A stretch of DNA of 64,000 nucleotides, from positions 1 through 64,000 of the forward strand of contig CANMQX010000007.1 in NCBI GenBank assembly GCA_947500135.1, written 5' to 3'. Positions 16,507 through 26,047 of this stretch are shown piece after piece. This stretch comes from an uncultured Paracoccaceae bacterium (GTDB lineage Bacteria > Pseudomonadota > Alphaproteobacteria > Rhodobacterales > Rhodobacteraceae). The translations under genes and the position numbers were made by a program. Each line of letters starts with the position of its first letter. The stretch's first letter is position 1. The notes beneath the pieces are model-generated. The model did not search any database. It saw nothing but the letters and a program-made list of their open reading frames with translations, and was not told the DNA's origin.

Positions 16507-17817
16507 ATGCATGATCTGACACCAAACCGCGACAGCCTCGACCCGATTGAAATCGCCTCGATCGATGAAATCCGCGCGTTGCAACTCAGGCGGATGAAAT
16601 GGTCCATCCGCCATGCCTATGACAACGTGGCGATGTATCGACAGCGATGCGATGATGCGGGCGTGCATCCCGATGATCTACAAAACCTCAGCGACCTGTC
16701 AAAATTCCCGTTTTCCCACAAGGACGACTTGCGCGAAAACTATCCTTTCGGTCTTTTCGCCGTGCCGCGCGAACAAATCATCCGCGTTCATGCGTCATCA
16801 GGCACGACCGGCAAACCAACCGTTGTCGGATACACAAAGGGCGACATCGACATGTGGGCGGATATGGTCGCACGATCAATGCGGGCCAGCGGCACCCGCC
16901 CGGGTGACATCGCACATATCGCCTATGGTTACGGGCTTTTTACCGGGGGTTTGGGCGCGCATTACGGGGCTGAACGGCTTGGCTGTTCGGTAATCCCCGT
17001 ATCAGGCGGCATGACCGAACGGCAGGTTACTTTGATCGAGGATTTCAAACCAACAACGATTATGGTGACCCCGTCCTATATGCTCAACATCCTTGAACAG
17101 TACCGCAAGGCCGGGATCGACCCGCGCGATAGCTCATTGCAGGTTGGCATTTTCGGGGCAGAGCCTTGGACAAATGCGATGCGCAAAGAAGTCGAAGCCG
17201 CCTTTGATATGCATGCCGTGGATATCTATGGGCTGTCCGAAATCCTGGGCCCTGGCGTGGCCAATGAATGCGTCGAAACCAAGGATGGGCTGCACATCTG
17301 GGAAGACCACTTCTACCCCGAAATCATTGACCCAGAAACGGGCGAAACCCTTCCCGATGGGGAAATGGGCGAATTGGTGATCACCACACTCACCAAGGAA
17401 GGATTGCCCATGATCCGCTACCGCACACGCGATCTGACCCGGCTATTGCCCGGAACAGCACGATCAATGCGTCGGATGGAAAAGATCACCGGGCGATCTG
17501 ACGACATGATTATTCTGCGCGGTGTGAATATCTTTCCCACCCAGATCGAAGAACAGGTGCTGTCGATCCCGGAACTTGCACCTTATTTCCAGATCGTCCT
17601 GACCCGCGACGGCCCAATGGACGCGATGACCGTGCTTGTCGAAGCCGTTGAAAGTGCCGCAACCGATGCAGCAAGAGCAGCATCAACCGCCACGTTGACG
17701 CAAAAGATCAAAGACATCGTCGGCATTTCCGCCAATGTCACTGTCGGCATCCCCGGCACCGTCGAACGCAGCCAGGGCAAGGCGCGCCGCGTTGTCGACA
17801 ACCGCCCAAAGGAATAG
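16507..17817 (+). CDS. paaK: Phenylacetate-CoA ligase
   Basis: PaaK activates phenylacetate to phenylacetyl-CoA with ATP, the entry step of the pathway and the source of the inducer. The 436 residues match the family length. The adenylate motif SSGTTGKP is near residue 99, the YGLSE motif near 241, and the hinge/catalytic region (RSDDMIILRGVNIFP) near 338. Ribosome-binding site AAGAGA lies before the ATG. paaR starts four bases after the stop. Confidence 0.96.
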   Translation: MHDLTPNRDSLDPIEIASIDEIRALQLRRMKWSIRHAYDNVAMYRQRCDDAGVHPDDLQNLSDLSKFPFSHKDDLRENYPFGLFAVPREQIIRVHASSGTTGKPTVVGYTKGDIDMWADMVARSMRASGTRPGDIAHIAYGYGLFTGGLGAHYGAERLGCSVIPVSGGMTERQVTLIEDFKPTTIMVTPSYMLNILEQYRKAGIDPRDSSLQVGIFGAEPWTNAMRKEVEAAFDMHAVDIYGLSEILGPGVANECVETKDGLHIWEDHFYPEIIDPETGETLPDGEMGELVITTLTKEGLPMIRYRTRDLTRLLPGTARSMRRMEKITGRSDDMIILRGVNIFPTQIEEQVLSIPELAPYFQIVLTRDGPMDAMTVLVEAVESAATDAARAASTATLTQKIKDIVGISANVTVGIPGTVERSQGKARRVVDNRPKE

Positions 17818-17821
17818 GCTC

Positions 17822-18433
17822 GTGGCGCGTACCATTGCCAAGGATCACGACGACAAACGCCGTCATATCCTGACCATCGCGGCACAGGTCTTTGCCCGCG
17901 AAGGGATCGCGCGCGCCTCCATGAACGAGGTCGCAAAGGCGTGCGGCATCTCCAAGGCCAACATCTACCATTACTATGCCAGCAAGGATGACGTCGTCTT
18001 TGATATCCTTGATAGCTACCTGTCAGAACTGCGTGATCTGATCTGCAATCTTGACCGCAGCGGGATGGCCCCGGCGGATCAACTGCACCTGATCACCCGC
18101 GAATTCCTGCTGGCCTATGACGGGATGGACCATCAACACAAGATCCAGTCCGAAGGGTTACCGCGGCTTTCCATGGACAAACAAGAAGTGTTGAAAGGCT
18201 ACCAACGCGATCTGGTCGGCCTCGTGTCGGAGATCCTGCAAGACTGCGCGCCAGATATCCTTGCGACGGACAAGGCCAAGTGTCGTGACATCACCATGTC
18301 TGTCTTTGGCATGCTCAACTGGTTCTACATGTGGCATCCAAAGGCGACCAAGGCCGCGCGGATCAGCTATGCCGCTTCCATTTCAGACCTGACCCTGCAT
18401 GGCGTCACAGGTCAGTGCCCCGAAGCGTCATAA
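17822..18433 (+). CDS. paaR: TetR-family regulator of the paa cluster
   Basis: The 203-residue protein begins at GTG 17822 after AAAGGA. Its HTH (ASMNEVAKACGISKANIYHYY) is at about residues 30-52, followed by a variable effector domain. TetR-type PaaR proteins control paa genes in several Proteobacteria, and the palindrome at 15210-15223 is its likely site. The 3' end overlaps the convergent paaE by 22 bases, so read-through from either side would make antisense RNA. Confidence 0.85.
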   Translation: MARTIAKDHDDKRRHILTIAAQVFAREGIARASMNEVAKACGISKANIYHYYASKDDVVFDILDSYLSELRDLICNLDRSGMAPADQLHLITREFLLAYDGMDHQHKIQSEGLPRLSMDKQEVLKGYQRDLVGLVSEILQDCAPDILATDKAKCRDITMSVFGMLNWFYMWHPKATKAARISYAASISDLTLHGVTGQCPEAS

Positions 18434-19482
18434 TCCCAAACGACCTTTTGGTCTGAAACGGGATAACACTGACAGGTCAGCACATATCCCTGCTCAACCT
18501 CGTAATCCTCCAACGCATGGTTGGCGATCATCTCAACCTCGCCTTCCAGCACTTTCGCTTTACAGGTCGAACAGACACCCGCTTTACAGGCATGCGGCGC
18601 ATCCAGATTGTCCTGCAACGCAGCATCAAGCAGGCTGGTACCCTGAGGAATGACAAGCGGGCGCGTTTCACCAGATATGATGACACGTCCGGCAACACCC
18701 TGATCATCACCTGTTGTCACTTTCATAGGCTTAGGCAGGCGGCCCGGCTGTTGGCTTGCAAACAACTCAAACCGAATTTGATCCCGCGCCAGCCCATGCG
18801 CCTGTAAACTATCCCTGACCACATGCATCATCGGCTCCGGCCCGCAGATGTACGCCTTTGAGACACTAGACAGGTCAATCCAATGCGCAAAAAGTGCAGC
18901 ACATTTATCGGCGTCGATCCGACCCCGAAACAGATCAATGCCTTGCGGGTCATCTGCCAAAACATGGATCAGGGTTAGCCGGTCCATATACTGGTTTTTC
19001 AGGTCTTCCAGTTCCTCGCGAAACATGACCGTGTTCGGGTTGCGGTTGGCATAGACTAGTGTCGTTTGCGCCGTCTTATCCGCCGCCAGTACCGCGCGCA
19101 GAATAGACAGGATCGGGGTGATCCCAGACCCGGCTGCAAAGGCGAGGTGATGTGCATGACCCATGTCGGCCGATCCAAAGAAGTTCCCCATCGGCGGCAT
19201 CGCCTCGATCACATCACCCACCGCCAATTCCGCATTGGCCCAACTCGAAAAGGCACCTCCGGCCACATGTTTGATACCGACTTGCAAAATACCATCATCT
19301 GGGGCTGCACAGATCGAATAGGACCGGCGCAGTTCCTGCCCGTCAAAATCACGGCGAAAGGTCAGGTATTGGCCTTGGGTAAATACAAAATCCTGCGGGC
19401 TGTTTGGCGTCAGCGTGACAACCACGGCATCGCGGGTGGTCCTTTGAATATCGGTGACGGTCAGTGGACGAAATTGGGCCAT
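18412..19482 (-). CDS. paaE: Phenylacetyl-CoA epoxidase reductase subunit
   Basis: PaaE passes electrons from NADPH through FAD and a 2Fe-2S centre to the diiron epoxidase PaaAC. The 356 residues show a ferredoxin-reductase domain (RRSYSIC FAD motif near 55, GSGITPILS NAD motif near 120) and a C-terminal plant-type ferredoxin with Cys ligands in CKAGVCSTC and CQCYP. The long upstream frame to 19767 lies inside paaD. The ATG at 19482, 10 bases after paaD, gives the family length. Confidence 0.95.
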   Translation of the reverse strand: MAQFRPLTVTDIQRTTRDAVVVTLTPNSPQDFVFTQGQYLTFRRDFDGQELRRSYSICAAPDDGILQVGIKHVAGGAFSSWANAELAVGDVIEAMPPMGNFFGSADMGHAHHLAFAAGSGITPILSILRAVLAADKTAQTTLVYANRNPNTVMFREELEDLKNQYMDRLTLIHVLADDPQGIDLFRGRIDADKCAALFAHWIDLSSVSKAYICGPEPMMHVVRDSLQAHGLARDQIRFELFASQQPGRLPKPMKVTTGDDQGVAGRVIISGETRPLVIPQGTSLLDAALQDNLDAPHACKAGVCSTCKAKVLEGEVEMIANHALEDYEVEQGYVLTCQCYPVSDQKVVWDYDASGH

Positions 19483-19492
19483 GCGCGCGCTT

Positions 19493-19960
19493 TCAGATAC
19501 ATTTGAAGTAATCGAACGGTTCCAGACAGGACTGGCATCGCCACTGCGCCTTGCACGGGGTGGAACCGAACTGGCTGATCTTTTCGACCGCATCAGACTG
19601 GCAGCGGGGACAACGGGCAGGGCCACCTGCGGTCTGGGGCGGGGCAATGCCGTAACCTTCCAACCGGGCGCGACCCTTGTCCGACAACCAGTCTGTTGTC
19701 CAGGCCGGGGCAATCTTGGTCTCCAGCTGCAAATCTGTGACACCCTGCTTGGCCAGCGCAGTTTCAATATCCATCGCGATAATCGCCATGGCGGGGCAAC
19801 CTGAATAGGTCGGGGTGATCGTCACCTTGACTTGATCACCGGCCACATCCACCCCACGCACAACGCCAAGATCAACAATGGATATCACTGGGATTTCCGG
19901 GTCCGGCACATCCTCTAACCAAGTCCAAACCTGCGCCTCGGTGATCGTCATCACCGCCAT
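19493..19960 (-). CDS. paaD: PaaD, iron-sulfur maturation factor of the epoxidase
   Basis: The 155-residue protein joins a MIP18/SufT-type domain (DPEIPVISIVDLGVVR near residue 18, TYSGCPAM near 50) to a C-terminal zinc-ribbon-like domain with CPRC, a lone Cys and CQSC. PaaD is needed for epoxidase maturation, probably iron-sulfur loading of PaaE. Its ATG at 19960 overlaps the paaC stop (TGATG). An ATG at 19951 is also possible. Confidence 0.92.
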   Translation of the reverse strand: MAVMTITEAQVWTWLEDVPDPEIPVISIVDLGVVRGVDVAGDQVKVTITPTYSGCPAMAIIAMDIETALAKQGVTDLQLETKIAPAWTTDWLSDKGRARLEGYGIAPPQTAGGPARCPRCQSDAVEKISQFGSTPCKAQWRCQSCLEPFDYFKCI

Positions 19961-20715
19961 CACCAAACCGCTCCGGGGTAGGACCGCTGCAAAACCTGCA
20001 TCACCGCCAGCATATGGCCCAGATGTTCGGTATGGCGCGCACCGGTTCGGCCACCTGAATGGGCAAAATCACTTTCAGGCAGTTTCAGACATGCCGCCTT
20101 TGCCGTGTCTTCCACCGCCGCCGCCCAAGCCGGGCGCATGCCGGACGGTAACGGGGCGATGGACACATCTGCCATGGCACGGTCCGTCTCGTCATCGGCA
20201 AACAACTCACCCGCATAAGGCCACAGATAATCCAGCGCGGCCTGCATGCGCGCATTGCTGTCCGCCGTCCCATCGCCCAGCGCAACAACCGTCTCAGCGG
20301 ACCGGTCAAGATGATAGGTCGCCTCTTTCAACGACTTTGTGGCAATTTCCACCACCCTTTGATCAGCAGAGTTTTGCAATGCAGTCAGCCACGGCACCTG
20401 AAACGCATCAAACAGAAACTGACGCATGAGAGTGCGTCCAAAATCCTCATTCGGGACCTCCAGCATCAGCAGATTGCGAAAATCATAGGCGTCGCGCAGA
20501 TAGGCCAGATCATTCGCCGACCGGCCTGCACCTTCGACCTCTGCTGCATAGCCCAACCACAACTGGGTCTGACCAATCAGGTCCAGCGCGGTATTCGTCA
20601 GCGCGATATCTTCTTCCAACGCAGGGGCGATGCCGCACCATTCCGAGGTACGATGACCCAGAACCAGCGCGTTGTCACCCTGACGCAACAGAAATTCAAA
20701 CAAATGCTGCATCAC
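19960..20715 (-). CDS. paaC: Phenylacetyl-CoA epoxidase structural subunit
   Basis: PaaC is the ferritin-like partner that pairs with catalytic PaaA. The 251 residues are mostly helical, with family signatures LVLGHRTSEWCGIAP near 18 and EDIALTN near 35. It starts within the paaB stop (overlap). The operon order paaA-B-C-D-E is canonical. Confidence 0.94.
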   Translation of the reverse strand: MMQHLFEFLLRQGDNALVLGHRTSEWCGIAPALEEDIALTNTALDLIGQTQLWLGYAAEVEGAGRSANDLAYLRDAYDFRNLLMLEVPNEDFGRTLMRQFLFDAFQVPWLTALQNSADQRVVEIATKSLKEATYHLDRSAETVVALGDGTADSNARMQAALDYLWPYAGELFADDETDRAMADVSIAPLPSGMRPAWAAAVEDTAKAACLKLPESDFAHSGGRTGARHTEHLGHMLAVMQVLQRSYPGAVW

Positions 20716-20999
20716 ATTTTGCCTGCATCATCGGGAATGTCGTAAAATGTGGGGTGGCGGTACACCTTGTCGCGCGCCGGGTCATACATCGGACCCTTTT
20801 CCGACGGGGCCGAGGCCGCGATATGCGCTGCCTCAACCACCCAGATGCTCACACCCTCATTCCTGCGGGTATAGACATCGCGGGCATTTTTGATGGCATG
20901 TTCTGCATCCACCGCATGAAGCGATCCGACATGGCGATGGCTCATCCCATGCTGACCACGGATAAAAACCTCCCATAGGGGCCATTCCTTTGCGCTCAT
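20712..20999 (-). CDS. paaB: Phenylacetyl-CoA epoxidase subunit PaaB
   Basis: The 95-residue protein fits PaaB (EWPLWEVFIRGQHGMSHRHVG at the start, FYDIPDD at the end), the small subunit that bridges PaaAC heterodimers. The ATG at 20999 lies four bases after the paaA stop. A longer frame to 21080 overlaps paaA and is unlikely. Confidence 0.94.
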   Translation of the reverse strand: MSAKEWPLWEVFIRGQHGMSHRHVGSLHAVDAEHAIKNARDVYTRRNEGVSIWVVEAAHIAASAPSEKGPMYDPARDKVYRHPTFYDIPDDAGKM

Positions 21000-21003
21000 C
21001 AAT

Positions 21004-21996
21004 CTACTCCGCCGCCTGTTTACGGGCAGCCTTCTTTTCGGCATGGACCACCATCGCCTCACGCACCCAGGCGCCATCATCCCAGGCCTTTTTGCGGGCG
21101 TTTAACCGGTCCACATTGCAGGGGCCATTGCCCGAAATCACCTCGAAAAACTCGGCCCAATCCGGCTCTGTGAAATCGTAATGGCCAGTGTCTTCGTTCC
21201 ATTGCAGATCGTCATCCGGGATGGTCAAACCCAGATATTCCACCTGCGGCGCAGTCTCGTCCACGAATTTCTGGCGCAGCTCGTCATTGGTGTTCATCTT
21301 GATCCGCCATGCCATGGATTGGGCGGAATGCACGCTGTCCTTGTCGGATGGGCCAAACATCATCAGGGCGGGATACCAGAACCGGTTCAACGCATCCTGC
21401 GCCATCCGTTTTTGATCAGCGGTGCCGTTCACCATCGCCATCATGATGTGAAAACCCTGGCGCTGGTGAAAGCTTTCTTCCTTGCAGATACGCACCATCG
21501 CCCTTGCGTAGGGGCCGTAAGATGTGCGCTGTAACGGGACCTGGTTCATGATCGCTGCCCCATCCACCAGCCAGCCCACTGCGCCCATATCGGCCCATGT
21601 CAGCGTTGGATAATTGAAGATCGACGAATACTTCATCCGCCCATCCAACAGCATTTCCGTCATCTCATCACGACTGACGCCCAACGTCTCCGCCGCACAG
21701 TAAAGGTACAGACCATGACCTGCCTCATCCTGTACCTTGGCCAACAGGTTGGCCTTGCGCTCCAAGGTCGGGGCGCGGGTGATCCAGTTGCCTTCGGGCA
21801 GCTGGCCAACGATCTCGGAATGGGCGTGCTGCCCGATCTGACGGATTAGATTGCGGCGATATCCGTCCGGCATGTAGTCCTTGGGTTCAATCTTTTCACC
21901 CGCGTCAATGCGATCCTGAAAGGCGCGGTCTTCGGGTAACATATCTTTACGGGCAACCAATCCCTTGCCGGTCGATTTCACCATCTGTGCGTACAT
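21004..21996 (-). CDS. paaA: Phenylacetyl-CoA epoxidase catalytic subunit
   Basis: PaaA is the diiron oxygenase that forms the ring 1,2-epoxide of phenylacetyl-CoA. The 330 residues include the iron-ligand motifs EAGHGLY (KVQDEAGH near residue 90) and EESFHQRQG near 180, plus KANLLAKVQ. The N-terminus has about 20 residues more than the E. coli protein. It starts 12 bases after the thiolase gene, so the thiolase and paaABCDE form one leftward operon. Confidence 0.96.
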   Translation of the reverse strand: MYAQMVKSTGKGLVARKDMLPEDRAFQDRIDAGEKIEPKDYMPDGYRRNLIRQIGQHAHSEIVGQLPEGNWITRAPTLERKANLLAKVQDEAGHGLYLYCAAETLGVSRDEMTEMLLDGRMKYSSIFNYPTLTWADMGAVGWLVDGAAIMNQVPLQRTSYGPYARAMVRICKEESFHQRQGFHIMMAMVNGTADQKRMAQDALNRFWYPALMMFGPSDKDSVHSAQSMAWRIKMNTNDELRQKFVDETAPQVEYLGLTIPDDDLQWNEDTGHYDFTEPDWAEFFEVISGNGPCNVDRLNARKKAWDDGAWVREAMVVHAEKKAARKQAAE

Positions 21997-22008
21997 CGTT
22001 TCCTCCGT

Positions 22009-23205
22009 TCAGACCCGTTCAAGGATCATCGCAACACCCTGACCAACACCGACGCACATGGCACAAAGCGCATAGCGGCCGCCGGTCCGTTTCAGTTCAT
22101 ATGCCGCTGTCATCACCAGTCTGGCACCTGACATCCCCAATGGATGGCCCAATGCGATGGCCCCACCATTCGGGTTCACATGGGCCGCATCGTCAGGTAG
22201 GCCGAGTTCCCGCAACACGGCAAGGCTCTGTGCGGCAAATGCTTCGTTCAGTTCGATCACATCCATCTGCTCAAGGCGCAGACCTGTCCGATCCAGCACC
22301 TTGCGCACCGCTGGAACCGGCCCAATGCCCATAACGCGCGGTGCCACGCCAGCGGCGGCCATGCCAACCACGCGCACCAAAGGCTTATGGGCCTGCGCTG
22401 CCGCCTCATCACCCAGCAATAGCGCAGCCGCACCATCATTGACGCCGGACGCATTGCCCGCTGTCACCGACTTGTCCGGCCCATTCAGTGGCCGTAGTGC
22501 CGCTAGCTTGGCAACATCGGTGTCAGAACGCGAATGTTCATCCAACTTGATCGTGACCGGATCACCTCTGCGCTGCGGGACGCTGACATGCATCAATTCA
22601 TCCGCAAAAATGCCTGCTGCCGCGGCAGTCGCATAGCGCGCCTGCGACCGGGCAGCAAAAGCATCCTGATCAACGCGGGAAACACCGTAATCCTCGGCCA
22701 CATTGTCGCCCGTCTCTGGCATGGAATCGATCCCATATGCCGCCTTCATTTTTGGGTTCACAAAACGCCAGCCAATCGTCGTGTCATAAACGGTGTTGGC
22801 GCGTGAAAAAGCACCTTCCGCCTTGGGCATGACAAACGGCGCGCGGGTCATGCTTTCCACGCCACCCGCGATAGCAAGCCGATAGTCACCCGCCTTGATC
22901 CCACGAGCAACCATACCAACAGCATCCATGCCGGATCCGCATAAGCGATTAATCGTGGTGCCAGGCACGGTTTCGGGAAAACCGGCAAGCAAGGCAGCCA
23001 TACGGGCGACGTTCCGGTTGTCTTCGCCCGCCTGATTGGCATCGCCAAGGATCACATCATCAATCGCGCCAAAATCAACACCCGGGTTGCGACGCATCAG
23101 CTCTGCCAAGGGCAATGCTGCCAGATCATCGGTCCTAATGCGCGCCAACGCACCGCCAAAGCGGCCAATGGGTGTCCGGACAGCATCCAGAATATAGGCT
23201 GACAT
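22009..23205 (-). CDS. paaJ: 3-oxoadipyl-CoA thiolase
   Basis: The 398-residue thiolase cleaves 3-oxoadipyl-CoA, and probably the dehydrosuberyl-CoA intermediate, to acetyl-CoA and succinyl-CoA. Catalytic residues are present: Cys in [11 protein letters not shown] near 90, His in [11 protein letters not shown] near 355 and Cys in [10 protein letters not shown] near 385. The sequence is close to PcaF/PaaJ, and these cannot be separated here. The operon with paaABCDE favours PaaJ. It is the first gene of that operon, with a palindrome in its upstream region. Confidence 0.92.
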   Translation of the reverse strand: MSAYILDAVRTPIGRFGGALARIRTDDLAALPLAELMRRNPGVDFGAIDDVILGDANQAGEDNRNVARMAALLAGFPETVPGTTINRLCGSGMDAVGMVARGIKAGDYRLAIAGGVESMTRAPFVMPKAEGAFSRANTVYDTTIGWRFVNPKMKAAYGIDSMPETGDNVAEDYGVSRVDQDAFAARSQARYATAAAAGIFADELMHVSVPQRRGDPVTIKLDEHSRSDTDVAKLAALRPLNGPDKSVTAGNASGVNDGAAALLLGDEAAAQAHKPLVRVVGMAAAGVAPRVMGIGPVPAVRKVLDRTGLRLEQMDVIELNEAFAAQSLAVLRELGLPDDAAHVNPNGGAIALGHPLGMSGARLVMTAAYELKRTGGRYALCAMCVGVGQGVAMILERV

Positions 23206-23240
23206 CAGTTCAGGACTTTCGCGGTTACGACCTCAAGATC

Positions 23241-23252
23241 GTAACATGTTAC
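23241..23252. promoter_or_regulatory. Palindrome upstream of the thiolase-paaABCDE operon
   Basis: GTAACATGTTAC is a perfect 12-bp palindrome 36 bases before the thiolase start. A partial copy, TGTAACAT, is at 23277-23284. It differs from the TetR-like site at 15210, so another factor, possibly PaaX, could bind here. No known consensus was matched. Confidence 0.4.
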
Positions 23253-23321
23253 AATTTCATCAGTCAATTCTGTATCTGTAACATAATAGCGCGCCATATG
23301 ATGGGCTGACGCTTCGCCAAC

Positions 23322-23873
23322 CTACCGCGGACTGCGTTTTGCCAATATCCGTTGCAGGGTCCGCCGATGCATCGACAAGCGTCGGGCTGTCTCAGACACG
23401 TTACGGTCGCACAGCTCGTAAACACGTTGGATATGTTCCCAACGGACCCGGTCCGCACTCATCGGGTTTTCCGGTGGCGGGGGCAATTCATCCTGCCGGG
23501 CCAGCAGGGCATTTGTGACATCCGTCGCGTCAGCAGGCTTGGCCAGATAATCTGTCGCACCGATCTTCACGGCAGCAACAGCAGTCGCGATTGCGCCATA
23601 GCCCGTCAGCACCACGATACGGCTTTCGGGGCGGCGGGCACGTAGTTTTTCAACCACATCCAAGCCGTTTCCGTCCTCCAGACGCAAATCAACAACGGCG
23701 TAAGCAGGGGGACGCGCTGTCGCAATTGCGCTCCCAGCCGCGACCGATCCGGCCATTTCAACCTCAAAGCCACGGCGCTCCATCGCCTTGGCAAGCCTGC
23801 GTAAAAATGCCTCATCATCATCAACCAGAAGAAGGCTCTTATCCTCGCCCAGATCCAGCGCTTCGGTGTTCAT
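23322..23873 (-). CDS. regA: RegA/PrrA-type response regulator
   Basis: RegA is the global redox regulator partner of RegB and controls respiration, photosynthesis or nitrogen genes in alphaproteobacteria. The 183-residue protein has a receiver domain with acidic pocket DDD (18-20), phosphorylation site D62 and K at the end of the receiver, a proline linker (PPPPEN near 132), and a Fis-type HTH at the C-terminus (SETARRLSMHRRTLQRIL). Length and sequence are typical. It lies downstream of senC on the minus strand with regB divergent. Confidence 0.95.
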   Translation of the reverse strand: MNTEALDLGEDKSLLLVDDDEAFLRRLAKAMERRGFEVEMAGSVAAGSAIATARPPAYAVVDLRLEDGNGLDVVEKLRARRPESRIVVLTGYGAIATAVAAVKIGATDYLAKPADATDVTNALLARQDELPPPPENPMSADRVRWEHIQRVYELCDRNVSETARRLSMHRRTLQRILAKRSPR

Positions 23874-23932
23874 ATCTTGTCCTTTGGTGTTTCACCGCAG
23901 AACGTAGGACTGACTTGCGAACCGTCAACTTC

Positions 23933-24544
23933 TCAGGATTGTGCGACAAAGCACGCCGTGATCTCCGCCACTTCCTCGGCAGGTGTGGGTTGCCTGAAGA
24001 ACTCGACAAATCCGGCCTCTGGCAGCACCAGATAGGTAAAGGTCGAATGCTGCATCAGATAATAATCCGGGTCATCATCCGCTTTGGCGTAGTAGGTTTT
24101 ATAGGCGCGGGACACGGCCGCGATCTGCTCATCCGATCCCGTCAGGCCGATCATCTTGGGATGAAAGTTATCTGTGTAGTCACCCACCACGTCCTGCGTA
24201 TCGCGCGCAGGATCGATGGTAATGAAAAGCGGGGTAACACTGATCCCCTGCTCTGCCAGAATATCAACGGCAGCCGCATTGCGGGCCGCATCCAGCGGGC
24301 AAACATCCGGGCAGAACGTATAACCGAAATAGACTAGTGCGGGTTCAGTAATGACATCCGCATCTGTAACCGTTTCGCCAGTTTCACTGATCAGTTCAAA
24401 CGGGCCGCCGATATCGGCACCACCAACAGCTGTTGCACCACATGCGGCAGCTGTCGCGCCAAACCGGCTCACGGCAACGACATAGGTCACACCCAGCATG
24501 GCCGCCGTTACAGCCCCAGCCGTAATTGCGATTGCCTTGGACAT
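23933..24544 (-). CDS. senC: SCO1/SenC/PrrC copper chaperone
   Basis: The 203-residue protein begins with an uncleaved N-terminal membrane anchor (residues 3-25) and a periplasmic thioredoxin-like domain. The copper site is CPDVC at about 90-95 (FCPDVCPLDAA) plus the distal His in MQHSTF near 175. It helps load CuA of cytochrome oxidase and modulates RegB signalling. The ATG at 24544 is preferred to a TTG at 24550. It is divergent from regB with 90 bp between, the classic order. Confidence 0.94.
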   Translation of the reverse strand: MSKAIAITAGAVTAAMLGVTYVVAVSRFGATAAACGATAVGGADIGGPFELISETGETVTDADVITEPALVYFGYTFCPDVCPLDAARNAAAVDILAEQGISVTPLFITIDPARDTQDVVGDYTDNFHPKMIGLTGSDEQIAAVSRAYKTYYAKADDDPDYYLMQHSTFTYLVLPEAGFVEFFRQPTPAEEVAEITACFVAQS

Positions 24545-24634
24545 CGTCAAACCCCCTCGCAGAATGGTCGCATTGATCCTCTATGCCAGCCCGCTTATCA
24601 ATGGTCCACCTTGCCGCACAGTATCAGGGATCAC

Positions 24635-26047
24635 ATGTCCGTTTCCGAATTCGAGATGTTTCAGGACCAGCAGCGCAGCAACTGGGTGCGGCTGCGGACA
24701 TTGGTCATGTTGCGCTGGTTTGCTGTGGCCGGACAGGCTGTCGCGCTTATCGTTGCTGTGCAAGTCTATGGATTGCAGCTTGAGGTGGGATTTACCGCCA
24801 TGGCTATCGGCGCATCCGTTGTCGCAAATCTGATCTCATTCTTCCTATACCCCGAAAACAAGCGCCTGTCAGAACGCGAGGCGTCTTTGTGGCTCGCTTT
24901 CGACATCATGCAACTCAGCGTCTTGCTGTATTTCACCGGTGGCCTGAACAACCCCTTCGCAATGCTCGTACTGGCACCAGTAACAATTGCTGCAACGGTC
25001 CTGCACCTCAGCAGCACTGTTTTTCTGGGGCTACTGGCAATCTTGCTGATCACTGTGATCAGCCGGTTCAGTCTACCCATCGAAACCGCCGAAGGGGTTA
25101 TCCTGTCCCTGCCAGTGCTCTTTCAGTTCGGCTTTTGGGTGGCACTCCTGATCGGGGTTGTTTTCCTGGCCATCTACGCCCGACAGGTGACAACGGAAAT
25201 GCACGCGATGGCAGAGGCGCTGGTCGCCACGCAGCTTGCCTTGGCCCGCGAACAGAAGCTGACAGATCTGGGCGGGGTCGTGGCCGCGGCGGCACACGAG
25301 CTGGGCACGCCATTGGCAACGATCAAACTGGTCGGAAGCGAGCTGATGGAAGAACTAGAAAATCACCCCCATCTGCTTGAAGATGCGGCACTGATCCGGG
25401 ATCAGGCCGACCGATGCCGCGACATCCTGCATTCCATGGGGCGGGTGGGCAAGGATGACCTACACCTGCGCTATGCGCCGCTTGAAACTGTCGTGAAAGA
25501 AGCCGCAGAACCTCATATGCAAAGGGGCTCCACGGTAAGCTTCGACATCCGTCCCGAAGACGACGCCGACCTGACGCAACCAACTATCGCGCGCAGGCCC
25601 GAGATTATCCACGGTTTGCGGAACCTGATCCAGAATGCCGTTGATTTTGCGTCATCCCATGTTCAGGTCGATATCCGTTGGTCAACAAATGAAATCAGTG
25701 TTCGAATTTCTGATGACGGTCCCGGATTTCCACCATCCGTCATCGGCAGGATCGGTGACCCTTATGTCAAACGCAGGCGTGCAAGCGAAGATCGGGCGCG
25801 CAGACCGGGGTATCAAGGCATGGGGCTGGGGCTGTTCATTGCCAAAACGCTCCTTGAACGATCGGGCGCCAAGCTGACATTCTCCAACAGTCGGCGGCAC
25901 GGGCACGCCAGCTGGACAGGGCAAGCCACCGGCAGCGCAGTTGTGAACGTGCGTTGGCCACTATCTGTACTCCCCAAGGTTGATAACCGTGGCGATGGTG
26001 GCTTGGGTGAAAACGTCCCGCTGGATCCATGGCCCAACGCCACTTAA
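24635..26047 (+). CDS. regB: RegB/PrrB-type redox sensor histidine kinase
   Basis: The 470-residue kinase has six predicted membrane segments (about 25-180), with the quinone-binding heptad GGLNNPF at about 102-108. The H-box HELGTPLAT has His221. The redox-active Cys is Cys261 in DRCRDIL. N, G1 and G2 boxes follow (NLIQNAV, DDGPGF, GMGLGLF). All sensing and catalytic residues known from the family are present. The ATG at 24635 follows AGGGA. Its stop codon lies in the first half of a CtrA-type box. Confidence 0.95.
   Translation: MSVSEFEMFQDQQRSNWVRLRTLVMLRWFAVAGQAVALIVAVQVYGLQLEVGFTAMAIGASVVANLISFFLYPENKRLSEREASLWLAFDIMQLSVLLYFTGGLNNPFAMLVLAPVTIAATVLHLSSTVFLGLLAILLITVISRFSLPIETAEGVILSLPVLFQFGFWVALLIGVVFLAIYARQVTTEMHAMAEALVATQLALAREQKLTDLGGVVAAAAHELGTPLATIKLVGSELMEELENHPHLLEDAALIRDQADRCRDILHSMGRVGKDDLHLRYAPLETVVKEAAEPHMQRGSTVSFDIRPEDDADLTQPTIARRPEIIHGLRNLIQNAVDFASSHVQVDIRWSTNEISVRISDDGPGFPPSVIGRIGDPYVKRRRASEDRARRPGYQGMGLGLFIAKTLLERSGAKLTFSNSRRHGHASWTGQATGSAVVNVRWPLSVLPKVDNRGDGGLGENVPLDPWPNAT

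Noticed and set aside
19482..19767. N-terminal extension of paaE
   Set aside because: The extension overlaps paaD and would add 95 Arg/Pro-rich residues absent from PaaE proteins.
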